Made by a program: the position numbers and the translations under genes
The notes under the pieces: generated by a model
What the model was told of the DNA's origin: nothing
Database searches by the model: none
Seen by the model: the letters and a program-made list of their open reading frames with translations, nothing else
Source: UBA10908 sp964608965
GTDB taxonomy: Bacteria > Bacillota > Clostridia > Peptostreptococcales > Anaerovoracaceae
Assembly: GCA_964608965.1 (NCBI GenBank)
Contig: CAZSPZ010000001.1
Span: forward strand, 142,376-206,375
DNA: 64,000 nucleotides
Direction of reading: 5' to 3'
In this document: positions 50,006 to 58,611 of the stretch, in pieces
How the letters are laid out: each line of letters opens with the position of its first letter
Numbering within the stretch: the first letter of the stretch is position 1

Positions 50006-51172
50006 ATGTCCCCAATGCTACAATTTGAAACACCTTTAGATACCCCGGCAAGGATCAAGGTTGTTGGAATAGGCGGAGCCGGTTGTAACGCCGTTAACCG
50101 TATGATTGATGCGAATTTGCAGGGCATCAGCTTTATCGCAGTCAATACGGACAGGCAGGCGCTGAACAGTTCTAAATCAGAAACCAAGATACAGATAGGC
50201 GAAAAGCTTACCAAAGGACTTGGTGCCGGCGGAAATCCGGAAGTCGGGCAGCGTTCTGCAGAAGAAAGTCTGGAAACGCTGGAAAAATTTCTTAAAGACA
50301 GCGACATGGTGTTCATCACGGCAGGCATGGGTGGCGGAACAGGAACCGGAGCTGCACCGATTATAGCGAAGGCCGCAAAGATGGCCGGCGCGTTAACAGT
50401 AGGGGTTGTTACCCGTCCCTTTACTTTCGAAGGTAAAAAACGTTGGGAACATGCAGAGCTTGGAATCCGTTTTTTAAAGAATTATGTGGATTCGCTCGTT
50501 GTTGTTCCAAACGATAAACTTTTACAGATAGCTGAAAAAAATACAAGCATGCTGCAGGCTTTTGCCCTCGCAGACGAAGTGTTGAAACAAGGCGTGGAAG
50601 GCATAGCGGGTCTGATCGGCGAAGCGGGGATCATTAATTTGGATTTCGCAGACGTAAAGACAGTTATGAGCGACCGCGGCATTGCCCACATGGGCGTTGG
50701 CAGAGCATCCGGCGAAGGCCGTGTTCAGGAAGCAATGAAGACCGCCATAGACAGTCCTTTGTTAGAGACGACGATCACGGGCGCAAGAGCAGTGCTTCTG
50801 AACGTTACGGGCGGATACGATATGGGAATGCTGGAAGTGAACGAAGCGGCAGATTATATCGCGAAACAAGCCGACGAGGATGCGATCATTATATTCGGCG
50901 CTTCCGTGCGGGAAGATATGAAAGACGAAATTTCTGTAACGGTCATCGCTACAGGGTTCGAGGACTCTATCGGAAAGCGGACGCAGAAAAAAGAAGGCGA
51001 TGCGGAGGAGGAAGCCTCCGGGGAAAATTCCTTGGGCTTAAACGACAACGCCGGCCCTCAGGACACCCTGTCAGGGACAAGGGATTTACCTCACTTAACT
51101 AAAGAGGACACGTACAATCCGAACAACGATTTCCCGATCCCTTCCTTTTTAAGCAAGGAAATCAAGTTTTAA
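50006..51172 (+). CDS. ftsZ: Cell division GTPase FtsZ
   Basis: Tubulin-like GTPase forming the Z ring. The 388 residues have IKVVGIGGAGCNAVNRM, the tubulin signature GGGTGTGAAP (within MGGGTGTGAAPIIAK), the synergy-loop segment NLDFADVKTVM, an acidic variable linker (about 325-370) and a C-terminal conserved peptide resembling the usual IP.FL motif (DFPIPSFLSKEIKF), which binds ZapA/SepF-type partners. ftsA is not upstream, as is usual in Clostridia. A terminator follows. Confidence 0.98.
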   Translation: MSPMLQFETPLDTPARIKVVGIGGAGCNAVNRMIDANLQGISFIAVNTDRQALNSSKSETKIQIGEKLTKGLGAGGNPEVGQRSAEESLETLEKFLKDSDMVFITAGMGGGTGTGAAPIIAKAAKMAGALTVGVVTRPFTFEGKKRWEHAELGIRFLKNYVDSLVVVPNDKLLQIAEKNTSMLQAFALADEVLKQGVEGIAGLIGEAGIINLDFADVKTVMSDRGIAHMGVGRASGEGRVQEAMKTAIDSPLLETTITGARAVLLNVTGGYDMGMLEVNEAADYIAKQADEDAIIIFGASVREDMKDEISVTVIATGFEDSIGKRTQKKEGDAEEEASGENSLGLNDNAGPQDTLSGTRDLPHLTKEDTYNPNNDFPIPSFLSKEIKF

Positions 51173-51186
51173 CAGTGGACATACCC

Positions 51187-51214
51187 GAAGCCGGTGGGTC
51201 ACCGGCTTCTTTTT
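51187..51214 (+). terminator. Intrinsic terminator after ftsZ
   Basis: A perfect 9-bp stem, GAAGCCGGT (51187-51195) with ACCGGCTTC (51201-51209), a 5-base loop and five T. It marks the end of the division cluster. Confidence 0.92.
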
Positions 51215-51232
51215 CTATAAAGCAGAGGAAAA

Positions 51233-52060
51233 ATGATCAATATCACTTCTCCCGACAACAAAATAGTAAAGGATGCTGCGGCTCTTGCGGAAAAAAAGCG
51301 CAGGGACTTGGCCGGCTGTTATGTTGTGGAAGGACCTAATCTGATCAGAGAAGCCCTAAAACAAGGAGTTAAGCTCAGGTCTGTCTTTTTTGAACAGACC
51401 GGCGGCGAATCGGCAAGCAGGGAAGAAGAGCTGGCGCAGCTGATATCTCTTGCTGCGGGCAGTAATCTTCCCATGGAACTTTACGCTCTGAGCAGAGAAG
51501 CTTTTTCTAAAATAGCCCAGACAGATACTCCGCAGGGAGTGCTCGCTGTCGCGGAAAAGAAAAACGACACGGAAGAGGATTTTTTCAAGGCCAAAGCAGG
51601 GAATGTTCTGGTTTTGGACAGAATACAGGATCCCGGCAACCTTGGGACACTGCTTCGAACAGCCGAAGCGGCAGGTCTTTCGGGAGCGATGCTCCTGAAA
51701 GGCTGCGGCGACGTATACTCGCCCAAAGCCGTTCGCGCCGCAGCCGGAACGTTGTTTCGCCTGCCGCTGCTTTTTGTGGCAACACCTCGCGAAGCGATGG
51801 ATATCCTGCATAAGAACAATAAACGCATCTACGCTACCGCAGCCAGAGACAGCACCTTCTACTTTAGATGCGCCCTGGCGGAAAATGCGGCCATAGTCGT
51901 CGGAAACGAAGGCAACGGCGTCGCGGAAGAATTCCTTACGGGCGCGGATCAAATTATAAGCATCCCCATGGAAGGCAGCACCGAATCGTTGAATGCAGCC
52001 CTTGCCGGGGGAATCATCATGTACGAAGCGCTCAGACAGCGAATGTCTGATCTGCGTTAA
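51233..52060 (+). CDS. SpoU/TrmH-family RNA 2'-O-methyltransferase
   Basis: A 275-residue SPOUT methyltransferase. An N-terminal substrate-binding domain (SPDNKIVKDAAALAEKKRRDLAGCYVVEGPNLIREAL) is followed by the trefoil-knot domain with VLDRIQDPGNLGTLLRTAEAAG (motif 1), VVGNEGNGV (motif 2) and IPMEGSTESLNAALAGGI (motif 3). It methylates a ribose in rRNA or tRNA; the site is unknown. Just upstream of pheST is a common position for such genes in Bacillota. Confidence 0.92.
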   Translation: MINITSPDNKIVKDAAALAEKKRRDLAGCYVVEGPNLIREALKQGVKLRSVFFEQTGGESASREEELAQLISLAAGSNLPMELYALSREAFSKIAQTDTPQGVLAVAEKKNDTEEDFFKAKAGNVLVLDRIQDPGNLGTLLRTAEAAGLSGAMLLKGCGDVYSPKAVRAAAGTLFRLPLLFVATPREAMDILHKNNKRIYATAARDSTFYFRCALAENAAIVVGNEGNGVAEEFLTGADQIISIPMEGSTESLNAALAGGIIMYEALRQRMSDLR

Positions 52061-52083
52061 AAATAACGGAGGCAATCACAAAG

Positions 52084-53106
52084 ATGAAAGAAAAACTCAA
52101 ACAGATGCTGGAGGACGCCAAAGCCAAAATGGAAGCCGCAACCTCTTTAGCCGATGCCGAAGACCTGCGGGTTAAGCTCCTGGGAAAAAAGGGAGAGCTC
52201 ACCGAAATTCTGCGTTCCATGGGAAATCTTGCGCCCGAAGAGCGAAAGACGATGGGACAGGCGGCGAATGCCGCCAGAGAACAGCTGGAACTGATGCTCA
52301 ACGAAAAAATGAGCCGCTTTAAGTTCCTGCAGAAAGAAGCGGAATTCGCATCGGAAAAAATAGACGTTACAGAACCTGGAATCGTCATTCCCTTGGGTTC
52401 AAAACATCTCCTGACCATAACGACCGACGAAATCATCAGCATATTCGGCGGCATGGGCTTCAGTGTTTCCGAAGGCCCGGAAGTGGATACTGTGTTCAAT
52501 AATTTCGACGCGCTGAATGCGCCGGCCAATCATCCTTCCAGAGATATGACCGACACATTTTACATCAGCCAGGACGTTCTCCTTCGCACACAGACCTCTC
52601 CGGTTCAAGTGCGGACACTTTTGTCTCAAAAACCTCCGATTAAAGTGATTGCGCCCGGCAGATGTTTCCGGTGCGACACGCCCGATGCGACGCATTCGCC
52701 CATGTTCCAACAAGTAGAGGGACTTGCGGTAGACGAAGGCATCTCCATGACAGATCTTAAGGGCGTGCTGGACAGCTTCGCAAAAAAAATGTTCGGCTCC
52801 TCTGTAAAAACGAAATTCCGCCCGCACCATTTCCCGTTTACCGAACCTTCGGCGGAAATGGATGTATCCTGCTTTAAATGCGGCGGCAAAGGTTGCCGCG
52901 TATGCAAAGGAAGCGGCTGGATAGAAATTTTAGGCTGTGGAATGGTCCATCCCAACGTTCTTGCGGTGGGTGGAGTGGATACGGAAAAATATACGGGCTT
53001 CGCCTTTGGTATGGGTGTGGAACGCATAGCGATGCTAAAATACGAGGTGGATGATATCCGCCTGATGTATGAAAATGATCTGCGTTTCATCAAGCAATTC
53101 AAATAG
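52084..53106 (+). CDS. pheS: Phenylalanyl-tRNA synthetase alpha subunit
   Basis: Catalytic subunit of the alpha2beta2 class II synthetase, 340 residues. An N-terminal coiled coil (about 1-85) binds tRNA-Phe. The catalytic core has GFSVSEGPEVDTVFNNFDALNAPANHPSRDMTDTFY (motif 1 region), FRCDTPDATHSPMFQQVEGLAVDEG (motif 2) and FGMGVERIAMLKY (motif 3). No T-box leader precedes it; the gap to the methyltransferase gene is only 23 bases. Confidence 0.98.
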   Translation: MKEKLKQMLEDAKAKMEAATSLADAEDLRVKLLGKKGELTEILRSMGNLAPEERKTMGQAANAAREQLELMLNEKMSRFKFLQKEAEFASEKIDVTEPGIVIPLGSKHLLTITTDEIISIFGGMGFSVSEGPEVDTVFNNFDALNAPANHPSRDMTDTFYISQDVLLRTQTSPVQVRTLLSQKPPIKVIAPGRCFRCDTPDATHSPMFQQVEGLAVDEGISMTDLKGVLDSFAKKMFGSSVKTKFRPHHFPFTEPSAEMDVSCFKCGGKGCRVCKGSGWIEILGCGMVHPNVLAVGGVDTEKYTGFAFGMGVERIAMLKYEVDDIRLMYENDLRFIKQFK

Positions 53107-53118
53107 GAGGCGATAAAA

Positions 53119-55551
53119 ATGTTAGTACCCATGAAATGGTTGGAAGAATATACAGACGTTACCGTTGACATTCAGGAGTTTTGTGATCGCATGATCATGT
53201 CCGGATCCAACCTGGAGTCTGTGGAATATATAGGCGAAGGAATAGAAGGCGTTGTCGTCGGAAAAATTCTGGATATCAAAAAGCATCCCGAAGCGGATCG
53301 GCTTTTAGTAGCGCAGGTGGATGTAGGGCTTAACGCTCCCATTCAGATTTGCACCGGTGCAACAAACATTTTCGAAGGAGCTTTCGTACCTGTTGCTTTA
53401 GACGGCAGCAGAGTGCCCGGACCTTTGCACGGCAAAGAAAAAGTAGAAGGCGGAGAAATCATACGCGCCGGAAAACTCAGAGGCCTGGATTCAAACGGCA
53501 TGATGTGCAATTGCACAGAGCTTGGATTTCAGGATAAAGTCGTTCCGGTAAAGCACAGAGACGGCATTTGGATTTTAGACGGCGAATATACACCCGGCAC
53601 GGATATTCTCGAAGCGCTCGAATTGTCCACTGCAGTGGTGGATTTTGAAATCACGCCCAATCGCCCGGATTGTCTTTCCATGATCGGCATGGCAAGAGAA
53701 GCCGCCGCCACGTTCGGCACAAAGCTGCGCTATCCGAAGACAGAATGCACAAAAGTATCTTCTGAAAAAAGCTCCGATTATATCGCCATCGAAATACGAA
53801 GAGAAGATCTTTGCAAACGATATACAGGAAGAATCGTTAAGGATATAAAAATTGAACAGTCTCCCTGGTGGCTTCAGAGATATCTTATTTTTTCCGGTAT
53901 GCGACCCATCAACAACATCGTGGATATCACGAATTTTGTCATGCTCGAATATGGCCAACCCATCCATGCTTTTGATATCAGAAACGTGCGAGACGCAAAA
54001 ATTGTGGTGGATACAGCGCAAGGCGGTACGAAATTCACGACGCTCGACAACAGTCAACGGGAACTGACTTCGGATATGCTCATGATTAACGACGGCCAAG
54101 GCCCTATTGCCATTGCCGGCGTTATGGGCGGACTGAATTCAGAAATTCAGGAAGACACAAAAACAATACTTGTGGAATCCGCAAACTTCCTGGGAAGCAG
54201 CGTGCGCGCAACCTCTAAAAAACTGGGGCTTCGCACAGAGGCATCTTCCCGTTTTGAAAAGGGTATCGATCCCAATTTGGCCAAAGACGCCTGCGACAGA
54301 GTATGTTATCTGATCGAGCTTCTTGGTGCAGGAACCGTTGTTTCGGATGCAGTGGATTTGTATCCCAACGTAGAGGAGGCAAAGACGCAGGATATCCGTG
54401 TTTCCAGAATGAGCAAGATGCTAGGCACCGAACTTACCGGAGAGCAGGTGGAAGCGTATCTTAACAGCCTGGAAATGAAGACGCAGCGTTCCGGAGATAT
54501 CATCAAAGTCACCCCTCCGACGGTAAGAATGGACTTGATTGCCGAAGTGGATTATGTGGAAGAAGTGGCAAGGATGTACGGCTACGACAATCTGCCGATG
54601 ACGCTTCCCCGCAGCGATGTGGAATCCCAAAAGACCGGCAAGCAAATCTTGAGAGAGAGAACAAAGGCCGCACTGATCGGCATGGGTGTCTACGAAGTGC
54701 AGACCTATAGCTTTGTCAGTCCCAAGACGGCAGATAACATTCATCTTCCCGAGAACTCCAAAGCCAGGCAGTTTGTGCGCTTAATCAATCCACTTGGCGA
54801 AGACACCTCTGTGATGCGCACCATGCTCCTTCCCAATATGCTGGAAGTTTTGGGTCGCAACAACTCAAGAAGTATAGAAGGTATGCGGGCCTTCGAACTG
54901 GGAAACACGTTCATCGACAACCCCGGTTCAAAAGATGCTTTGCCGGAAGAAAAAGATTCTCTCTGCATTGCCGCCTACGGAGGCAATGAAAGCTTTTATA
55001 CGCTCAAGGGAATCATCACGGAAGCACTCTGGATTCTTGGCATCAGAAATTTGGAATTTAAAACAGAGACGCAAGACCATACGTTCCATCCCGGTCGCTG
55101 TGCCGTCATATTTTCCGGAGACAAACTGCTTGGCACCATGGGACAACTGAATCCCACCGTCACAGAAGCATATGGGATAGCCTCCCAAGTGTATGCGGCG
55201 GAGCTTGCGTTCGAAGATATTTGCGAACTGTCCGACATTCAAAGAAAATATTATCCTCTTCCCAAATACCCGGCTATGAAGCGCGATTTTGCAATGGTCG
55301 TAAAAGAAGATATTCTTGTAGGCGATTTGGAAAAGGAAATCAAGGAAAAAGTGGGAGAGTTGCTGGAGAGCGTCGTGCTCTTTGACATCTATCGAGGTGC
55401 TCCGGTGTTGCCCGGATTTAAGAGCGTTGCTTTTTCTCTGACATACAGAGCAAAGGACCGGACACTCAAGGAAGCCGAAGTGACGGAAATCAACACAAAA
55501 CTATTGATCTCATTAAAGGATTCGCATAATGCGGTTCTGCGTGACATATAG
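53119..55551 (+). CDS. pheT: Phenylalanyl-tRNA synthetase beta subunit
   Basis: The 810-residue beta subunit with editing function. Domains in order: N-terminal and EMAP-like tRNA-binding fold (VVGKILDIKKHPEADRLLVAQVD), B3/B4 editing domain, B5 (EVDYVEEVARMYGYDNLP follows it), catalytic-like core, and the C-terminal FDX-ACB anticodon-binding domain (YPAMKRDFAMVV to the end). It starts 12 bases after pheS. Confidence 0.98.
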   Translation: MLVPMKWLEEYTDVTVDIQEFCDRMIMSGSNLESVEYIGEGIEGVVVGKILDIKKHPEADRLLVAQVDVGLNAPIQICTGATNIFEGAFVPVALDGSRVPGPLHGKEKVEGGEIIRAGKLRGLDSNGMMCNCTELGFQDKVVPVKHRDGIWILDGEYTPGTDILEALELSTAVVDFEITPNRPDCLSMIGMAREAAATFGTKLRYPKTECTKVSSEKSSDYIAIEIRREDLCKRYTGRIVKDIKIEQSPWWLQRYLIFSGMRPINNIVDITNFVMLEYGQPIHAFDIRNVRDAKIVVDTAQGGTKFTTLDNSQRELTSDMLMINDGQGPIAIAGVMGGLNSEIQEDTKTILVESANFLGSSVRATSKKLGLRTEASSRFEKGIDPNLAKDACDRVCYLIELLGAGTVVSDAVDLYPNVEEAKTQDIRVSRMSKMLGTELTGEQVEAYLNSLEMKTQRSGDIIKVTPPTVRMDLIAEVDYVEEVARMYGYDNLPMTLPRSDVESQKTGKQILRERTKAALIGMGVYEVQTYSFVSPKTADNIHLPENSKARQFVRLINPLGEDTSVMRTMLLPNMLEVLGRNNSRSIEGMRAFELGNTFIDNPGSKDALPEEKDSLCIAAYGGNESFYTLKGIITEALWILGIRNLEFKTETQDHTFHPGRCAVIFSGDKLLGTMGQLNPTVTEAYGIASQVYAAELAFEDICELSDIQRKYYPLPKYPAMKRDFAMVVKEDILVGDLEKEIKEKVGELLESVVLFDIYRGAPVLPGFKSVAFSLTYRAKDRTLKEAEVTEINTKLLISLKDSHNAVLRDI

Positions 55552-55568
55552 TAATAGGGGAGAAAACC

Positions 55569-56195
55569 ATGAGTGAAATCAGCGAAAAGAATACGGTGGC
55601 GGTGAGAATATTCGGACAAGAGTACTCCATCTCCGGCGAAATGCCCAGAGAACATATCATTAGGGTTGCAGATTTTGTTGACGGTAAAATGAATGAAATC
55701 GCAACAGTCCTTCCCGCAGGATCCACGTCTTCGATAGCGGTTTTGGCAGCTGTCAACGTGGTGGACGAATATTTTAGGCAGGAAGACGGCACTATGCAGC
55801 TGAAACAAAAGAATCAGCAGCTGGAAAAAGATGCGCAGCATTATGTGCAGCTTTGGGACGAAGTGAAAAAAAGTTTTGCTCAGTATAAAGAAGATATGGT
55901 CAGCAGCATGGAACAAAAAGAAGAAGCGCAAAGAGAGTTCCAGGAAAAAGAAAAAGAAGTCGCTCAACTCGCTGCAGAGTTGTCGGAAATGAAAAAACAG
56001 AACGAAGTTCTGAGAATCAAAATAGAAGAGCTTTCTCAGCGGACAGCGCTGCAGGATAACTCTCAGGAAGATAACGAAAAATTGATTAAAGAGCTGGAGA
56101 CGAAGTGCCGCGACATCGAAAGCAGCTTCTTCGACATTCAGATGGAAAACATCCATTTAAAAAACGAGCTGGAAAATCTGAAGAAGAATTTATAG
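55569..56195 (+). CDS. zapA: Long ZapA-like cell division protein
   Basis: Residues 1-85 match ZapA, the FtsZ-ring stabiliser: VAVRIFGQEYSISGEMPREHIIRVADFVDGKMNEIA and a helix SSIAVLAAVNVVDEYFRQ. From about 75 to 208 it is one long Glu/Lys/Gln-rich coiled coil. Normal ZapA proteins are about 85-110 residues, so this has roughly 100 extra residues of coil. The position after pheT and before mutS2 is common in Bacillota. It may bridge FtsZ filaments over a longer distance. Confidence 0.88.
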   Translation: MSEISEKNTVAVRIFGQEYSISGEMPREHIIRVADFVDGKMNEIATVLPAGSTSSIAVLAAVNVVDEYFRQEDGTMQLKQKNQQLEKDAQHYVQLWDEVKKSFAQYKEDMVSSMEQKEEAQREFQEKEKEVAQLAAELSEMKKQNEVLRIKIEELSQRTALQDNSQEDNEKLIKELETKCRDIESSFFDIQMENIHLKNELENLKKNL

Positions 56196-56217
56196 TCCGG
56201 CAAAGCAGAGGAGTAAC

Positions 56218-58599
56218 ATGAATCCCAAGGCAATCCGTGTTTTGGAGTATCAAAAAATAATAGGTATGCTCAGAGAAGAGGCCTGCTCTCATATGACGCG
56301 AGAGAAAATCGACGCTCTTCTTCCTTACACCGATGCAGAGGAAATTCGGGAAGAACTGGCGAATACCGACGAGGCTGTGCAGGTGATTCTTCGCAAAGGG
56401 ACACCTCCGTTCGGAAACTTCTACGACATAGGCGGTTTTGTCCACCTTGCCGCGAAGGAAGGTATCTTAACGATGAAGCAGCTGTTGGAAGTGTCTTATA
56501 ATTTGACCTCTGCCAGGAAAGTTTCTTCGTTTTTAAGCAGTGATCTGCCGGAGCTTCCCAGAATCAAGGGACTTGCTTCGGCAATTTCCGTTTTAAAGCG
56601 ATTGGAAGAAGATATTCAGCGATGCATCTTATCTGAGGATGAAATGGCAGACAGCGCCAGCCCCGAACTGAAGAAAGTGCGGCGTTCGATCCTAAGACAA
56701 AACGAGGCGATCAGGCTAAAGATACAGCAGATTGTCGGCTCTGCCGAAAACCGGGTTTTTCTTCAAGATGCTTTAGTTACCATGCGTCAGGGAAGGTATG
56801 TGATCCCTGTAAAACAGGAGCACAAAAATCGTTTACCCGGCATTGTTCACGATCAATCCGCTTCGGGTGCAACGCTGTTCGTGGAGCCTCAGATCATCAT
56901 CAACATGAACAATGAGCTTCGGGAATTGGAGCTGGCCGAGAAAAAAGAAATCCTTCGCATCCTGCAGGAGCTCTCCGGGCAGGTAGGCGCCGAAGAAATC
57001 AAAATAAGGGCAAATCAGGACATATTGTCCAAACTGGATTTTATGTTCGCCAAAGGGCGCCTGGCCTGCGATATGAAAGGTTGCAAGCCGGAAATAAACG
57101 ACGAGGGAATCGTAAAAATCAGAAGGGGCAGGCACCCTCTGATCGATAAAAAAAAGGTGGTTCCCATCGACATCGGAATAGGCGGAAGCTATGATACCCT
57201 TGTCATAACAGGACCGAATACCGGGGGAAAGACCGTCACCCTTAAGACCATGGGTCTTCTGTGCCTTATGGCACAGGCCGGCATGTTCATACCGGCGGGC
57301 GACGGCACCACGCTTCCCGTTTTCAAAAATATTTTCGCAGATATCGGAGATGAACAGAGCATAGAGCAAAGTCTTTCCACGTTTAGTTCCCACATGAATA
57401 ATATTGTAACGATCGTGGCAGGCGCAGGCCCCGACACCCTTGTGCTTTTGGACGAACTTGGCGCGGGGACAGACCCCACAGAGGGCGCCGCTTTAGCCAT
57501 GGCGATTTTGGATTACCTCTACGGCTCCGGAGCAAAGACGATGGCTACGACTCATTACACGGAGCTGAAAAAATATGCCATCGCGACGTATGGTGTTCAA
57601 AATGCTTCCATGGAATTCAATGTGGAAACGCTTTCTCCCACTTACCGTTTAACGATAGGTGTTCCCGGAAAATCCAACGCTTTCGAGATTTCTCAAAAAC
57701 TTGGGCTCACCGATGTGATTATCAGCCATGCCAGAAGCTTTCTTGAACGAGGAGACATTAAATTCGAAGATGTGATCACGTCCATCGAAAAAGATAAACG
57801 TAAGGCCGAAGAAGAACGAGACGAAGCCATCCTTCTTAAATTAGAATTAAAAAAGCAAAAGGAGAGAATGGACCAGCTGGAGGGCAAATTAAAGGAGCAA
57901 AAAGAAAAGCTCCTGGAGGAGACAAGAGCCCAGGCACGGGAAATTCTCCGAGAGGCGAAAGAAGCGGTATCGGAAGTCCAAAAGGATATGGCTACGGCTG
58001 AATCCGCTTTGGATGCGGCCACTGTCAAAGAATTTAACAGGAGCCTGGAAGAAGGAAAGCGCAAGCTGAGAGAAAAAGAGAAAAATTACAGGGAAAAGGG
58101 CCGGGAAATCTTCAATCCTGATCCGCCCACCAGGCAAGAGGTGAGAGTAGGCGATCGCGTGAACGTCCTTTCTGTAGATCAGAAGGGGAGTGTCTTAAGT
58201 CTTCCGGATGAAAAAGGAGATCTGTTCGTGCAGGTCGGACTCATAAAGCTGTCCGTCAACCTATCCGGCATTACGTTAGTCCAGGAAAACGTTACGGCAA
58301 AAGAGAGAGAAAAAACCAAATACTCCAAAATGTACAACCGGATTGCAAGGGAGATCAGCCTTTCCGTCAACGTCGTGGGAAAGAATCTGGACGATGCCCA
58401 AATGGAAGTGGACAAGTATTTGGACGACGCCTTTCTGGCCGGCCTTTCGGAAGTAAGCGTTATTCACGGACGCGGCGCAGGAATTCTTCGGGAAGGGCTT
58501 GCCCGCATGCTCAAGCATCATAAGCACGTGGATACGATAAGAAAAGGAACATATCAAGAGGGCGGCGATGGTGTAACCATCGTGACACTCAAAAAATAA
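56218..58599 (+). CDS. mutS2: Endonuclease MutS2
   Basis: MutS-related ATPase and nuclease of 793 residues; it acts in recombination control and in rescue of collided ribosomes. The clamp and ATPase core contains TGPNTGGKTVTLKTMGL (Walker A), DELGAGTDPTEGAALA (Walker B) and TTHYTELKKYA. A Glu/Lys-rich coiled coil (about 515-630) and a KOW-like segment follow. The C-terminal Smr nuclease domain has VDKYLDDAFLAGLSEVSVIHGRGAGILREGL. No mismatch-recognition domain is present, as expected. Confidence 0.97.
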   Translation: MNPKAIRVLEYQKIIGMLREEACSHMTREKIDALLPYTDAEEIREELANTDEAVQVILRKGTPPFGNFYDIGGFVHLAAKEGILTMKQLLEVSYNLTSARKVSSFLSSDLPELPRIKGLASAISVLKRLEEDIQRCILSEDEMADSASPELKKVRRSILRQNEAIRLKIQQIVGSAENRVFLQDALVTMRQGRYVIPVKQEHKNRLPGIVHDQSASGATLFVEPQIIINMNNELRELELAEKKEILRILQELSGQVGAEEIKIRANQDILSKLDFMFAKGRLACDMKGCKPEINDEGIVKIRRGRHPLIDKKKVVPIDIGIGGSYDTLVITGPNTGGKTVTLKTMGLLCLMAQAGMFIPAGDGTTLPVFKNIFADIGDEQSIEQSLSTFSSHMNNIVTIVAGAGPDTLVLLDELGAGTDPTEGAALAMAILDYLYGSGAKTMATTHYTELKKYAIATYGVQNASMEFNVETLSPTYRLTIGVPGKSNAFEISQKLGLTDVIISHARSFLERGDIKFEDVITSIEKDKRKAEEERDEAILLKLELKKQKERMDQLEGKLKEQKEKLLEETRAQAREILREAKEAVSEVQKDMATAESALDAATVKEFNRSLEEGKRKLREKEKNYREKGREIFNPDPPTRQEVRVGDRVNVLSVDQKGSVLSLPDEKGDLFVQVGLIKLSVNLSGITLVQENVTAKEREKTKYSKMYNRIAREISLSVNVVGKNLDDAQMEVDKYLDDAFLAGLSEVSVIHGRGAGILREGLARMLKHHKHVDTIRKGTYQEGGDGVTIVTLKK

Positions 58600-58611
58600 C
58601 AGGAGGATTCC

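Noticed and set aside
55389..56156. Minus-strand ORF of 255 codons rich in Phe and Leu
   Set aside because: It is the complement of the ZapA coiled coil (Glu/Lys codons read as Phe/Leu) and not a membrane protein.
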